NCBI GenBank assembly: GCA_020849655.1
Contig: JADLFU010000069.1
Span: 20,981 to 84,980 of the forward strand
Source: Polyangiaceae bacterium
GTDB taxonomy: Bacteria; Myxococcota_A; Polyangia; Polyangiales; Polyangiaceae
Direction of reading: 5' to 3'
Length of the DNA stretch: 64,000 nt
Part shown: piece after piece, positions 8,504 through 15,763 of the stretch
Layout of the letters: each line of letters starts with the position of its first letter
Position numbering within the stretch: position 1 is the first letter of the stretch
Program-made: the position numbers and the translations under genes
Notes under the pieces: generated by a model
Databases searched by the model: none
Told to the model about the DNA's origin: nothing
The model's input: the letters and a program-made list of their open reading frames with translations, nothing else

Positions 8504-9882
8504 AGGCGCGCCTCGTCGCGGCGCTGTGGCTGTGCGCGCGAGTGGCCAGCGCGGAGGCGCCGGGCATCGACGAGTTCCACGCGGGGGTCACCGCGTTCCA
8601 GGCGCGGGACTACGCGGCGGCGCTCGCGAGCTTCGAGGCGTCGTACCGGCTGCGCAGGGCCGCGACGGCGCTGTCGAACGTCGCCCTGTCGCAGAAGGCG
8701 CTGGGCCGGCCGGCGAGCGCGCGCGCGACGCTCCGCCGCTTGCTCGAGCAGCACGCGGCCGAGCTCTCCGACGCCGATCGCGCCGGCGCCGCCGCCACGC
8801 TCGCCGCGCTCGCGCAGGACGTCGCGCACCTCTCCCTGGAGATCACGCCCGCTGACGCGTCGGTGTCCATCGATGGCGTCTCGATCGGCGCGGCGCGCGA
8901 CGTCGAGGTGGATCCCGGCGCGCGCGTGGTCGTCGCGACCGCTCCCGGGTACCGCGAGGCGCGCCGCACCGTCGACGTCGCGTCGCGGGCGCGCGTGGAG
9001 CTGCGCCTCGTCGAGACGCGTGGACGCCTAGCGGTCACCGCCGACGATCCCGACGCGGCGATCGCCGTCGACGGCGCGCGGCGCGGCTACGGCGCGATCG
9101 ACGTCGAGCTCGGCGCCGAGGTCGAGCACGCCGTGGAGGTCTACAAGCCCGGGTTCGAGAGCTCGACGGCTTCGGTGAAGCTCGGGGACGGCGAGCGCCG
9201 CGAGCTCCACTTGCCCCTCGGTCCGCGCCGGGCAGGGCCCGTCACGGCGCCCGCGCTGCCCTACGATCGCTCGCTCTCCGGGCCCTACGTCTTCGTCACC
9301 GCGACCTACTACGCGCTCGGCTCCGGCGATCCCGACAGGTTCGCGAGGTCGGGCAAGACGGGGCTGCTCGACACCACGTTCTTCGGCGCGCGCGCGGGCT
9401 ACCTCCTCGTGCCGACGTTCGGCGTGGAGGCCACGCTCGAGACCGGGCGCCAGGTCGTCTCGCACGGCTGCTACCCGGCCGCGGGCGCCTGCTCGACGCC
9501 GGCGCCCGCCGAGCGCGCGTCCGCGTACGAGCTCGGCTCGGTGCGCGCCGGCCTGCTCGGTCGCTACGTGTCGCGGGCGCGCGGCGATCTGCGGCTCATC
9601 GCCCTCGGCGGCGTCGGGCTCGCGCACCACGCGCTGTCGCTCGATCCTACCTCGGCGTCCCGCGCGGAGGCGCTGCCGAGCGGCGACGGCGGCGCGTGGA
9701 ACGCCTTCGTGCACGTCGAGGCCGGCGTCGAGCTGTCGGTCCGCCGCGTGCTCATCGACGGCGTCGTGGCCGCGACCGCCGAGGGCGCCGACGCGGTGAA
9801 GCTCGGCGGCCGCCGCGTGTACACCGACGACGACAAGCTGTTCTCGATCGGCCTCGGCCTGCGAGCGGGCTACGCGTTCTGA
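8500..9882 (+). CDS. Exported TPR/PEGA-domain protein with C-terminal beta-barrel-like region
   Basis: GTG at 8500 overlaps the kinase stop (GTGA) and opens a signal peptide (hydrophobic stretch ending ASAEA). Residues 20-110 look like TPR helices (YAAALASFEASYRLRR). Two PEGA-type beta units follow at about 110-245 (ITPADASVSIDGVSIG, ADDPDAAIAVDGARRG). The last 200 residues alternate hydrophobic and aromatic strands, including FFGARAGYLLVPTFGVEATL, and end in GLRAGYAF with a terminal Phe, typical of outer-membrane beta-barrels. This architecture is common beside Ser/Thr kinases in myxobacteria. No enzymatic role is visible; a surface or periplasmic structural function paired with the kinase is inferred. 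Confidence 0.7.
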   Translation: MKARLVAALWLCARVASAEAPGIDEFHAGVTAFQARDYAAALASFEASYRLRRAATALSNVALSQKALGRPASARATLRRLLEQHAAELSDADRAGAAATLAALAQDVAHLSLEITPADASVSIDGVSIGAARDVEVDPGARVVVATAPGYREARRTVDVASRARVELRLVETRGRLAVTADDPDAAIAVDGARRGYGAIDVELGAEVEHAVEVYKPGFESSTASVKLGDGERRELHLPLGPRRAGPVTAPALPYDRSLSGPYVFVTATYYALGSGDPDRFARSGKTGLLDTTFFGARAGYLLVPTFGVEATLETGRQVVSHGCYPAAGACSTPAPAERASAYELGSVRAGLLGRYVSRARGDLRLIALGGVGLAHHALSLDPTSASRAEALPSGDGGAWNAFVHVEAGVELSVRRVLIDGVVAATAEGADAVKLGGRRVYTDDDKLFSIGLGLRAGYAF

Positions 9883-9908
9883 CCGCACCTTCGACGTTGC
9901 GGCCGCGA

Positions 9909-9922
9909 TAGAACACGTTCTA
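9909..9922. promoter_or_regulatory. KstR-type operator (site 1)
   Basis: The 14 bases TAGAACACGTTCTA are an inverted repeat with perfect six-base arms (TAGAAC/GTTCTA) around two central bases. They match T-NN-AAC-NN-GTT-NN-A, the motif known for the mycobacterial cholesterol repressor KstR. The site ends 11 bases before the ATG of the IpdF-like SDR gene, a position where bound repressor would cover the promoter or transcription start. Confidence 0.75.
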
Positions 9923-9933
9923 CTTTCGCGCGC

Positions 9934-10707
9934 ATGGTCCCCGCCCCTCCCGCGCCCCGCGCGCTGCTCGCCGGCAAGAACGTGGTCGTCACCGCGGCGG
10001 CGGGCACCGGTATCGGCTTCGCGCTCGCGAGGCGCTGCGTCGAGGAGGGCGCGCGCGTGTTCGTGAGCGACATCCACGAGCGGCGGCTCGTGGCGGCCGT
10101 CGACGAGCTCGCGCGCGTCGCGGGCTCGGCGCCCGGCTCGGCGATCTGCGACGTCTCGAAGCAGGGCGACGTGGACGGCCTCTTCGAGAAGGCGGGCGCC
10201 GCGCTCGGCTCGATCGACGTGGTGATGAACAACGCCGGGCTCGGCGGCACCGCGAACGTCGTCGACATGACCGACGAGCAGTGGGGGAAGGTGCTCGACG
10301 TCTCGCTGACGGGCACGTTCCGCATGATGCGCGCGGCCCTCGCCCACATGATCCCGCGCCGCGCGGGCGCGATCGTCAACAACGCGAGCGTGCTCGGGTG
10401 GCGCGCGCAGGCGGGGCAGGCGCACTACGCCGCGGCGAAGGCTGGCGTGATGGCGCTCACGCGGTGCGCGGCGGTCGAGGCGGCGCCGCACGGCGTGCGC
10501 ATCAACGCGGTCGCGCCGAGCCTGGCGATGCACCCGTTCCTCGCGAAGGTCACGACCGAGGAGCTGCTCCGCGAGCTGACGTCGCGAGAGGCCTTCGGGC
10601 GCGCGGCCGAGCCGTGGGAGGTCGCGAACGTGATGGTGTTCCTCGCGAGCGATCTCGCGTCGTACATGACCGGCGAGGTGCTCGCGGTGAGCAGCCAGCG
10701 AGCCTGA
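9934..10707 (+). CDS. ipdF: Short-chain dehydrogenase, IpdF-like (steroid C/D-ring catabolism type)
   Basis: The protein is a classical SDR of 257 residues: cofactor motif TAAAGTGIG at 20-28, NNAG, Ser152, Tyr165 and Lys169 as the catalytic set. The cofactor motif with Thr-Ala-Ala-Ala and the segments NNASVLGWRAQ, HYAAAKAGVMALTRC and EAFGRAAEPWEVA are, from memory of the family, close to mycobacterial IpdF (Rv3559c), a dehydrogenase of the pathway that breaks down the last two steroid rings. It is the first gene of a four-gene operon (SDR, MaoC, MaoC, F420 reductase) with the KstR-type operator just upstream. No clear Shine-Dalgarno precedes the ATG, so a short or absent leader is possible. 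The symbol is by resemblance; a generic 3-hydroxyacyl-CoA dehydrogenase is the alternative. Confidence 0.75.
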   Translation: MVPAPPAPRALLAGKNVVVTAAAGTGIGFALARRCVEEGARVFVSDIHERRLVAAVDELARVAGSAPGSAICDVSKQGDVDGLFEKAGAALGSIDVVMNNAGLGGTANVVDMTDEQWGKVLDVSLTGTFRMMRAALAHMIPRRAGAIVNNASVLGWRAQAGQAHYAAAKAGVMALTRCAAVEAAPHGVRINAVAPSLAMHPFLAKVTTEELLRELTSREAFGRAAEPWEVANVMVFLASDLASYMTGEVLAVSSQRA

Positions 10708-10719
10708 CAGGAGCGAGAC

Positions 10720-11169
10720 ATGGTCGACAGAGCGGCAGAGGGGAGCGCGGGCGCGCCCTTCGAGATGGAGATCGAGCGCGGCAAGGTCTACGAGTTCGCG
10801 AGCGCCATCAAGGCGGACCACCCGGCGTACTTCGCGGCGTCGCCCGTCGCGCCGCCCACGTTCCTCACGACGACGTTCTTCTGGGAAGACCGCGTGCCCG
10901 GCGCGAACCCCTGGGCGGCGGTGAAGATGGATCAGCGGCGGGGGATGCACGCCGAGCAGGAGTACGAGTTCTTCGGGCCGCCGCCGCGCGCGGGCACGAA
11001 GCTCACTTGCCGCTCGACGATCACGCGCATCTTCGACAAGTCGGGCAAGCGAGGCGGGCAGATGACGTTCGTGGTGATGGAGACGGAGTTCGTCGACGCG
11101 GAGGGCAAGCTCGTCGCCAGGGCGAAGATGACGGGCGTCGAGACGGCGCCCGCGCCGGAGGGCGAGTGA
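10720..11169 (+). CDS. MaoC-like (FAS1-type N-terminal) hydratase subunit
   Basis: This 149-residue single hot-dog-fold protein starts with an ATG preceded by AGGAG. It has the pattern of the N-terminal MaoC-like half (YEFASAIKADHPAYF, APPTFLTT, QEYEFFGPPPRAGTKLTCRS) that lacks the catalytic Asp/His motif. In steroid side-chain degradation such a half pairs with a catalytic MaoC protein to form an enoyl-CoA hydratase, as in ChsH1-ChsH2. The next gene, overlapping by four bases, encodes exactly such a partner. The pair is predicted to hydrate an enoyl-CoA with a bulky acyl chain in the cytosol. Its place between the IpdF-like SDR and the partner MaoC fits a beta-oxidation cycle. Confidence 0.75.
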   Translation: MVDRAAEGSAGAPFEMEIERGKVYEFASAIKADHPAYFAASPVAPPTFLTTTFFWEDRVPGANPWAAVKMDQRRGMHAEQEYEFFGPPPRAGTKLTCRSTITRIFDKSGKRGGQMTFVVMETEFVDAEGKLVARAKMTGVETAPAPEGE

Positions 11170-11585
11170 AGCCCTGGGGCGAGTGGCGCGTCGGCGACGC
11201 GCTCGAGACGAACCACCTCGGCGAGGTCACGCGCACCGACGTCGTGCGGTACCAGGGCGCCTCCGGTGACATGAACCCCATCCACCACGACGAGCCTTTC
11301 GCGCGGGCCGCGGGCTACGAGGCGCCGCTCGTCGTCGGGATGTTCCAGGCGGGCGCGCTGTGCGCGTGGGCCGCGGGCATCTTCGGCCCCGAGCGGACGC
11401 GGCGCGCGCGCATCCGCTGGCAGGCGCGCGTGTGGCCGGGCGATCGCCTCGTCTTCACCGGGAAGGTCACGGCGCGCCACGAGGACGCCGGCGAGTCGCG
11501 CGTCGAGGTCGAGCTCGCGTGCCACAAGGACGACGGCGAGCTCTGTGTCACCGCGTGGATGACCTTCGCCGGGCCGCCCGCGTGA
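11166..11585 (+). CDS. MaoC-family enoyl-CoA hydratase (catalytic half)
   Basis: GTG at 11166 overlaps the previous stop, giving 139 residues. The hydratase-2 signature is intact: YQGASGDMNPIHHDEPFA, with the Asp and His that activate water, followed by GYEAPLVVGMFQAG. It should hydrate trans-2-enoyl-CoA, most likely as a heteromer with the product of the preceding gene, since each is a single hot-dog domain. The GTGA overlaps on both sides show that four genes are translated as one unit. The bulky-substrate specificity is inferred from operon context and the KstR-type operator upstream. Confidence 0.8.
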   Translation: MKPWGEWRVGDALETNHLGEVTRTDVVRYQGASGDMNPIHHDEPFARAAGYEAPLVVGMFQAGALCAWAAGIFGPERTRRARIRWQARVWPGDRLVFTGKVTARHEDAGESRVEVELACHKDDGELCVTAWMTFAGPPA

Positions 11586-12064
11586 GGCCGCCCAAGCCGA
11601 AGCCCTGGGACGAGCTGTCCGCGCTCGAGCGCCACGCCGCGAACGCTGGCATCAAGTGGTCATCGAGGCTGAACGTGCTCCTGTACCGCGCGACGGGCGG
11701 CCGCGTCGGCGGGAGGTTCCTCGCGGGCGAGCCCTTGTTGTTGCTCACGACCATCGGCCACAAGTCGAGGCAGCGCCGGACGGTGCCGCTCATTTACCTC
11801 ACAGACGGCGACGCCCTCGCCGTCGTCGCCAGCAAGGGCGGATCGCCCGATCACCCCGCCTGGTATGCCAACCTCTCGGCCGAGCCCCGCGTGGAGGTGC
11901 AGGTGGGCCCGCGCCGCGAGCCGCGCGTCGCCGAGACGGCCGATCCGCCGACGCGCGCCCGCCTCTGGCCCGCGCTGTGCGCGCTCTACCCGCCCTACCA
12001 GGAGTACCAGGACGTCACCCGTCGCGAGATCCCGGTGGTGCTCCTCCGACGCGCGCCCGGCTGA
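11582..12064 (+). CDS. Deazaflavin (F420)-dependent reductase, Ddn/FDOR-A family
   Basis: GTG at 11582 overlaps the MaoC stop by four bases; the product has 160 residues. The split-barrel pattern of the Ddn-type F420H2-dependent reductases is seen: NVLLYRATGGRVGG, LLLLTTIGHKSRQRRTVPL, and a segment like SKGGSPDHPAWYANLSAEPRV, in which the Pro-Ala-Trp-Tyr-x-Asn-Leu run is diagnostic. The family uses reduced F420 to reduce enones, quinones or nitro groups. Its place as last gene of a KstR-type operon suggests reduction of a steroid- or quinone-like intermediate. It faces the acyl-CoA synthetase gene convergently. Family assignment is strong; substrate is unknown. Confidence 0.85.
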   Translation: MRPPKPKPWDELSALERHAANAGIKWSSRLNVLLYRATGGRVGGRFLAGEPLLLLTTIGHKSRQRRTVPLIYLTDGDALAVVASKGGSPDHPAWYANLSAEPRVEVQVGPRREPRVAETADPPTRARLWPALCALYPPYQEYQDVTRREIPVVLLRRAPG

Positions 12065-12087
12065 GCGCGCTCGGCCCAGGTCGGCGC

Positions 12088-13635
12088 TCAGATGGCGCGC
12101 GAGCGGCCGGCCCAGTAGGGATCGCGCAGCTTGCGCTTGTAGAGCTTGCCGTTGGGATCACGCGGCATCTCGCTGGTGAAATCGATGCTCTTCGGCACCT
12201 TGAACCTCGCGATCCTCTCCGCGAGGAAGGCGGTGAGCTCGCCCGCCAGCGCGGCCCCAGGCTCGGCGCCGGGCGCGGGCTCGACGACGGCCTTGATCTC
12301 CTCGCCCCAGTCGTCGTTGGGCACGCCGAACACGGCGGCGTCGAGCACCTTCGGGTGGGCCAGGAGCGCGGCCTCGATCTCGGCAGGATAGATGTTGACG
12401 CCGCCGGAGATGATCATGTCGCTCTTGCGATCGACGAGGTACAGGAACCCCTCCTCGTCGAGGTAGCCCGCGTCGCCGACAGTGAAGAAGTCACCCGACC
12501 AGGACGAGGCCGTCTTCTCTTGGTCCTTGTGGTACTCGAACCTGTGGGCCCCCATGCTCATGTAGACGGTGCCCACCTCGCGCGGCGCGCACACCGAGCC
12601 GTCGTCCTTGCGCACCTCGATCCGCGAGATCGGCCAGGCCTTGCCCACCGTGCCGGGGTGCGCGCGCCAGTCGTCCGGGCTCGCCACCGTGCCGCCGCCC
12701 TCGGACGCCGCGTAGTACTCCCAGATGGATGATCCCCACCAATCCAACATGGCCTGCTTCACGTCGACGGGGCAGGGCGCGGCGCTGTGGATGGCGTGAC
12801 GAAACGACGAGACGTCGTGGCGCGCGCGCTCCTCGGCGGGCAGCGCCAGGAGGCGACGAAACTGTGTGGGCACCATGTGGGTCGCCGTCACCTTGTGCTT
12901 CGCCACCAGCTCGAGCATCCCCTCCGGCGTCCACTTGTCCATCAGCACCACGGCGTGGCCGTTGTGCAGGTGGTTGGTGCAGAAGTTGAGCACCGCTGTG
13001 TGGTACAGCGGCGAGACGACGAGGTGCACGCCGTCGCGCGGGGTGATGCCGAACAACCCGAGGAACATCGCCTGCATCGTCGCCGTGACCTCCGGCGCCA
13101 CGTCGGCGATCGGGCGGCGCACGCCCTTCGGCTTGCCCGTCGTGCCTGAGGTGTAGCTCATCGGCGCGCCCGCGACGCGGTCGGCCGGCGCCCCGTCGGG
13201 CTGGCCGAGGAGCAGCGCCTCGAACGGCGCGAACCCGGGCACGTCGCCGGTCGCGAACCGCTGCGCCGCCGTGAGCCCCGCCTCGTCGGCGGCGGCGGCG
13301 ACCACCCCGGCGACGGCGGGCGACGCGACGACCAGCCGCGCCTCGCTGTCGCCGAGGATGTACGCGATCTCGGGCGCCGCGAGGTTGACGTTGATGGGCG
13401 TGTAGTAGACGCCGATCTGCGCCGTCGCCATGAACAGCTCGACGACGGCGGCCTCGTTCTTCAGGACGACCGCGACGCTGTCGCCCCTCCTCACCCCGCG
13501 CGCGCGCAGGCCGTGCGAGAGGCGGTTCACGCGGGCGAGCAGCGCCCCCGCCGTCTGCGCGCGGCCCTTCGCGTCGACGAGCGCGGTGTCGTCGGGGCGC
13601 TCGGCGGCCAGCTTCCAGAACCCGAGGTGGGACAT
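12088..13635 (-). CDS. Acyl-CoA synthetase (AMP-binding, FadD family)
   Basis: The 515-residue protein has the adenylate-forming motifs in order: P-loop-like SYTSGTTGKPKG at residues 160-171, YYAASEGGG (A5-like), GDAGYLDEEGFLYLVDRKSD (A7/A8 region) and PRDPNGKLYKRKLRDPYW with the A10 Lys. It activates a carboxylic acid to its CoA thioester through an acyl-adenylate. ATG at 13635 gives the common N-terminus of the family. The gene is last of a four-gene operon (SCP2, MlaE permease, SDR, this gene) read from the divergent promoter with two KstR-type operators. A steroid or other bulky acid substrate is therefore plausible but not shown. Confidence 0.88.
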   Translation of the reverse strand: MSHLGFWKLAAERPDDTALVDAKGRAQTAGALLARVNRLSHGLRARGVRRGDSVAVVLKNEAAVVELFMATAQIGVYYTPINVNLAAPEIAYILGDSEARLVVASPAVAGVVAAAADEAGLTAAQRFATGDVPGFAPFEALLLGQPDGAPADRVAGAPMSYTSGTTGKPKGVRRPIADVAPEVTATMQAMFLGLFGITPRDGVHLVVSPLYHTAVLNFCTNHLHNGHAVVLMDKWTPEGMLELVAKHKVTATHMVPTQFRRLLALPAEERARHDVSSFRHAIHSAAPCPVDVKQAMLDWWGSSIWEYYAASEGGGTVASPDDWRAHPGTVGKAWPISRIEVRKDDGSVCAPREVGTVYMSMGAHRFEYHKDQEKTASSWSGDFFTVGDAGYLDEEGFLYLVDRKSDMIISGGVNIYPAEIEAALLAHPKVLDAAVFGVPNDDWGEEIKAVVEPAPGAEPGAALAGELTAFLAERIARFKVPKSIDFTSEMPRDPNGKLYKRKLRDPYWAGRSRAI

Positions 13636-13646
13636 CGGCGGCTCCG

Positions 13647-14399
13647 TCAGCAGGACATGGCGGCGTCGACGACGAGCGACGTGCCGCTGATGTAGGAGGC
13701 GTCCGAGGAGGCGAGGAACGCGATCGCCGCGGCGACCTCGTCGGGCGTCGCGTACCTGTCGAGGATCGGCGCGATGCGCGTGAGCTGCTGCGGGCTGCCG
13801 CCCGGCGGCAGCGAGAACTGGCTGATCATCGGCGTCTCGACGCCGCCCGGGCACACGCAGTTCACGCGGATCCCCTTGCGCGCGTACTCGACCGCGAGCG
13901 CCTTCATCAGCTGCACGACGCCGCCCTTCGAGGCGCAGTACGCCGCGCTGTACGGGTGGGACTTGAGCCCGGCGATCGACGCGCAGAGCACGATCGCGCC
14001 CTTCTGCGCGATGACGTGCGGCAGCGCCGCCTGCGCCATCAGGAACGACCCGGTCAGGTTGACGGCGATCATCCGGCTCCACATCTCGAACGTGACGTCG
14101 AGCGTGCGGTGAAACCCGCCGACGCCCGCGACGTTGGCGAGCACGTCGAGCTTGCCGAACGACGAGACGGCGCGCAGGACGGTGGCCTTGGCGTCGTCCG
14201 GGAGGGAGACGTCGCAGCGCACGCTCTCGGCCGTCCCGCCCGCGTCGGTGATGAGCTTGACCGTCTCCGCAGCGCCGTCGACGTTGACGTCGGCGACGAG
14301 CACCTTCGCGCCCTCGAGCGCGAGCCTCCTCGCGGTCGCGCGGCCGATACCCGAGCCCGCGCCGGTGACGACGGCGGACTTGCCTTCGAATCGCTTCAT
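13647..14399 (-). CDS. Short-chain dehydrogenase/reductase
   Basis: A 250-residue classical SDR: TGAGSGIG at 13-20, Asp in CDV, NVAG in place of NNAG, a Ser in CASIAG and the YCASK active-site motif with Tyr and Lys. The C-terminus (FLASSDASYISGTSLVVDAA) is the common end of the family. ATG at 14399 is preceded by a strong AGGAGG ribosome site seven bases away. It should oxidise a hydroxyacyl-CoA or hydroxysteroid with NAD(P). It lies between the acyl-CoA synthetase and MlaE genes in the same direction, within the KstR-type regulon. Confidence 0.83.
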   Translation of the reverse strand: MKRFEGKSAVVTGAGSGIGRATARRLALEGAKVLVADVNVDGAAETVKLITDAGGTAESVRCDVSLPDDAKATVLRAVSSFGKLDVLANVAGVGGFHRTLDVTFEMWSRMIAVNLTGSFLMAQAALPHVIAQKGAIVLCASIAGLKSHPYSAAYCASKGGVVQLMKALAVEYARKGIRVNCVCPGGVETPMISQFSLPPGGSPQQLTRIAPILDRYATPDEVAAAIAFLASSDASYISGTSLVVDAAMSC

Positions 14400-14470
14400 G
14401 GTGCCCTCCTGGGCGCGCCGACGGAGAGCCCGGCGGCGGCGTGTGTGCGTGGTGAGTGAAGGGCGCCGCG

Positions 14471-15304
14471 TCAGCCGGGGAACACGATGACGCCGGCGCC
14501 CGAGATGAAGAAGTTCAACATGATGACGGCGAGCGAGCAGCTGACGACCGCGCGCGTGGTCGCCCAGCCGACGCCCTCGCTGCCGCCGTAGGTCGACAGG
14601 CCGCAGTAGCCCGCGACGACGGGGATGGCCGTCGAGTACGCGACGCACTTGGTCGCGCCGACGGCGATGTCACCCCAGTCGACGAGCGCCGCGTTGAGGA
14701 ACGTGCGCGGCGCGACGTCGAAGTACATCGCCGCGACGAGCGTGCCCGAGGCGATGGCCATCGCGCCGCCGCAGATGATGACCGCGGTCGACATCACGAT
14801 GCTCGCGAGCATCCGCGGCTTGATGAGGTAGTCGATCGGATCCGCGCCGCACATCCTGAGCGCGTCGACCTGCTCGGTCACCATCATCGCGCCGATCTCG
14901 GCGGCGATGCCCGCGCCGACGCGCGTCGCGATCATCAGCGACGCGATCGACGCCGCGAGATCGCGGATGAGCAGCTCGAGGTACATCGCCCCGAGCATCG
15001 TCAGATCGGGCACGACGCGGTTCGCCTGGATCCCCGCCTGGAACACCACGATGCCGCCGAAGAACGCCATCACGATGCAGATGAAGAAGAGCGACTTGTT
15101 GCCGATCTCGTACATGTAGTGGGCGAGCGCGCCCGGCTCGCGGCGCCCGCGCACGACGTAGTAGAGCGTGCGGACGAAGACGCCGTAGATGCCGGCGAAG
15201 TCGCCCCACACCTCGATGCCGGCCTGACCGATCGAGCCGAGCGTCGCCGTGACGACGCCCGCCTCTGGCTCCTCTCGATCGATCGTGCCGGCGCTCTCGC
15301 TCAT
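14471..15304 (-). CDS. MlaE/YrbE-family ABC transporter permease
   Basis: The 277-residue membrane protein has five to six hydrophobic helices and the family core: SLFFICIVMAFFGGIVVFQA, IATRVGAGIAAEIGAMMVTEQVDALR (read in two parts), and MCGADPIDYLIKPRMLA. This Glu-x-x-x-Met-x-x-x-x-Gln-x-Asp-Ala stretch is the coupling signature of MlaE/YrbE permeases, which act with MCE proteins and an ATPase in lipid or, in mycobacterial Mce4, cholesterol import. Neither an MCE protein nor an ATPase gene is in the window. ATG at 15304 overlaps the SCP2 stop by four bases. A role in moving sterol-like lipids across the inner membrane is inferred from partner genes. Confidence 0.83.
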   Translation of the reverse strand: MSESAGTIDREEPEAGVVTATLGSIGQAGIEVWGDFAGIYGVFVRTLYYVVRGRREPGALAHYMYEIGNKSLFFICIVMAFFGGIVVFQAGIQANRVVPDLTMLGAMYLELLIRDLAASIASLMIATRVGAGIAAEIGAMMVTEQVDALRMCGADPIDYLIKPRMLASIVMSTAVIICGGAMAIASGTLVAAMYFDVAPRTFLNAALVDWGDIAVGATKCVAYSTAIPVVAGYCGLSTYGGSEGVGWATTRAVVSCSLAVIMLNFFISGAGVIVFPG

Positions 15305-15645
15305 TTCCCGGAGTTGGGCGGAAGGAAGGCTTGCATCTTCTGCGCGAGCATCACGTTACCCGAAACCTTCAGCAGGCCGCGCATGAACGCCATCGTCCCG
15401 CCGAGATCGCCGTTGACCATCTTCACGTAGTTCGGCGCGTCCATCTTGATGGTCGTCGTCGGGGAGGCCGTCGCCCCCTCCGTCACCTTCATCGTGCCGT
15501 CGTCGATGTCGACGTGCCACGTGCCGCCGCCGTCGCCCGTGATCTCGAACTGGAAGGTCGCCTTCACGCCCTTCGCCGCGCTCGCGATGAAGCGCTCGTT
15601 CAGCGTCTCGAAGTAGTGCTGCACGCTGTTGACCCTGATTCCCAT
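15301..15645 (-). CDS. SCP2 sterol-transfer-family protein
   Basis: The 114-residue protein has the SCP2 core: FQFEITGDGGGTWHVDIDDG, then ATASPTTTIKMDAPNYVKM and a hydrophobic C-terminal helix region (FMRGLLKVSGNVMLAQKM). SCP2 domains bind sterols or long-chain acyl-CoAs in a hydrophobic tunnel. ATG at 15645 was preferred over ATG at 15651 because AGGAG then sits eight bases upstream rather than two. It is the first gene of the leftward operon (SCP2, MlaE, SDR, FadD) and starts 50 bases from the nearer KstR-type operator. It could hand an imported lipid from the MlaE permease to the CoA ligase. Confidence 0.8.
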   Translation of the reverse strand: MGIRVNSVQHYFETLNERFIASAAKGVKATFQFEITGDGGGTWHVDIDDGTMKVTEGATASPTTTIKMDAPNYVKMVNGDLGGTMAFMRGLLKVSGNVMLAQKMQAFLPPNSGK

Positions 15646-15694
15646 CGGCATTTCTCCTGTTCGGCGGCCCGCGGCCGGCCCGTAGAGCACGATG

Positions 15695-15708
15695 TAGAAC
15701 ATGTTTCA
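15695..15708. promoter_or_regulatory. KstR-type operator (site 2), divergent promoter
   Basis: TAGAACATGTTTCA fits T-NN-AAC-NN-GTT-NN-A. It lies nearer the leftward SCP2-MlaE-SDR-FadD operon. Its centre is 45 bases from that of site 3, so each probably serves one direction of the divergent promoter. Confidence 0.72.
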
Positions 15709-15739
15709 CTCCATCCGACAAGCGGGTTGACCGCCTGAG

Positions 15740-15753
15740 TAGAACATGTTTCA
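15740..15753. promoter_or_regulatory. KstR-type operator (site 3), divergent promoter
   Basis: The same 14 bases as site 2, TAGAACATGTTTCA, recur here in the same orientation. The site ends ten bases before the GTG at 15764 chosen as start of the hydratase-dehydrogenase gene. This spacing mirrors site 1 (11 bases to ATG). An ATG inside the operator (15746) is in frame but is probably not the start. Confidence 0.72.
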
Positions 15754-15763
15754 GTCGTGGCCC

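Noticed and set aside
15746..15748. ATG as start of the hydratase-dehydrogenase gene
   Set aside because: It lies in the centre of a KstR-type operator; GTG at 15764 gives spacing to the operator like that of the IpdF-like gene.
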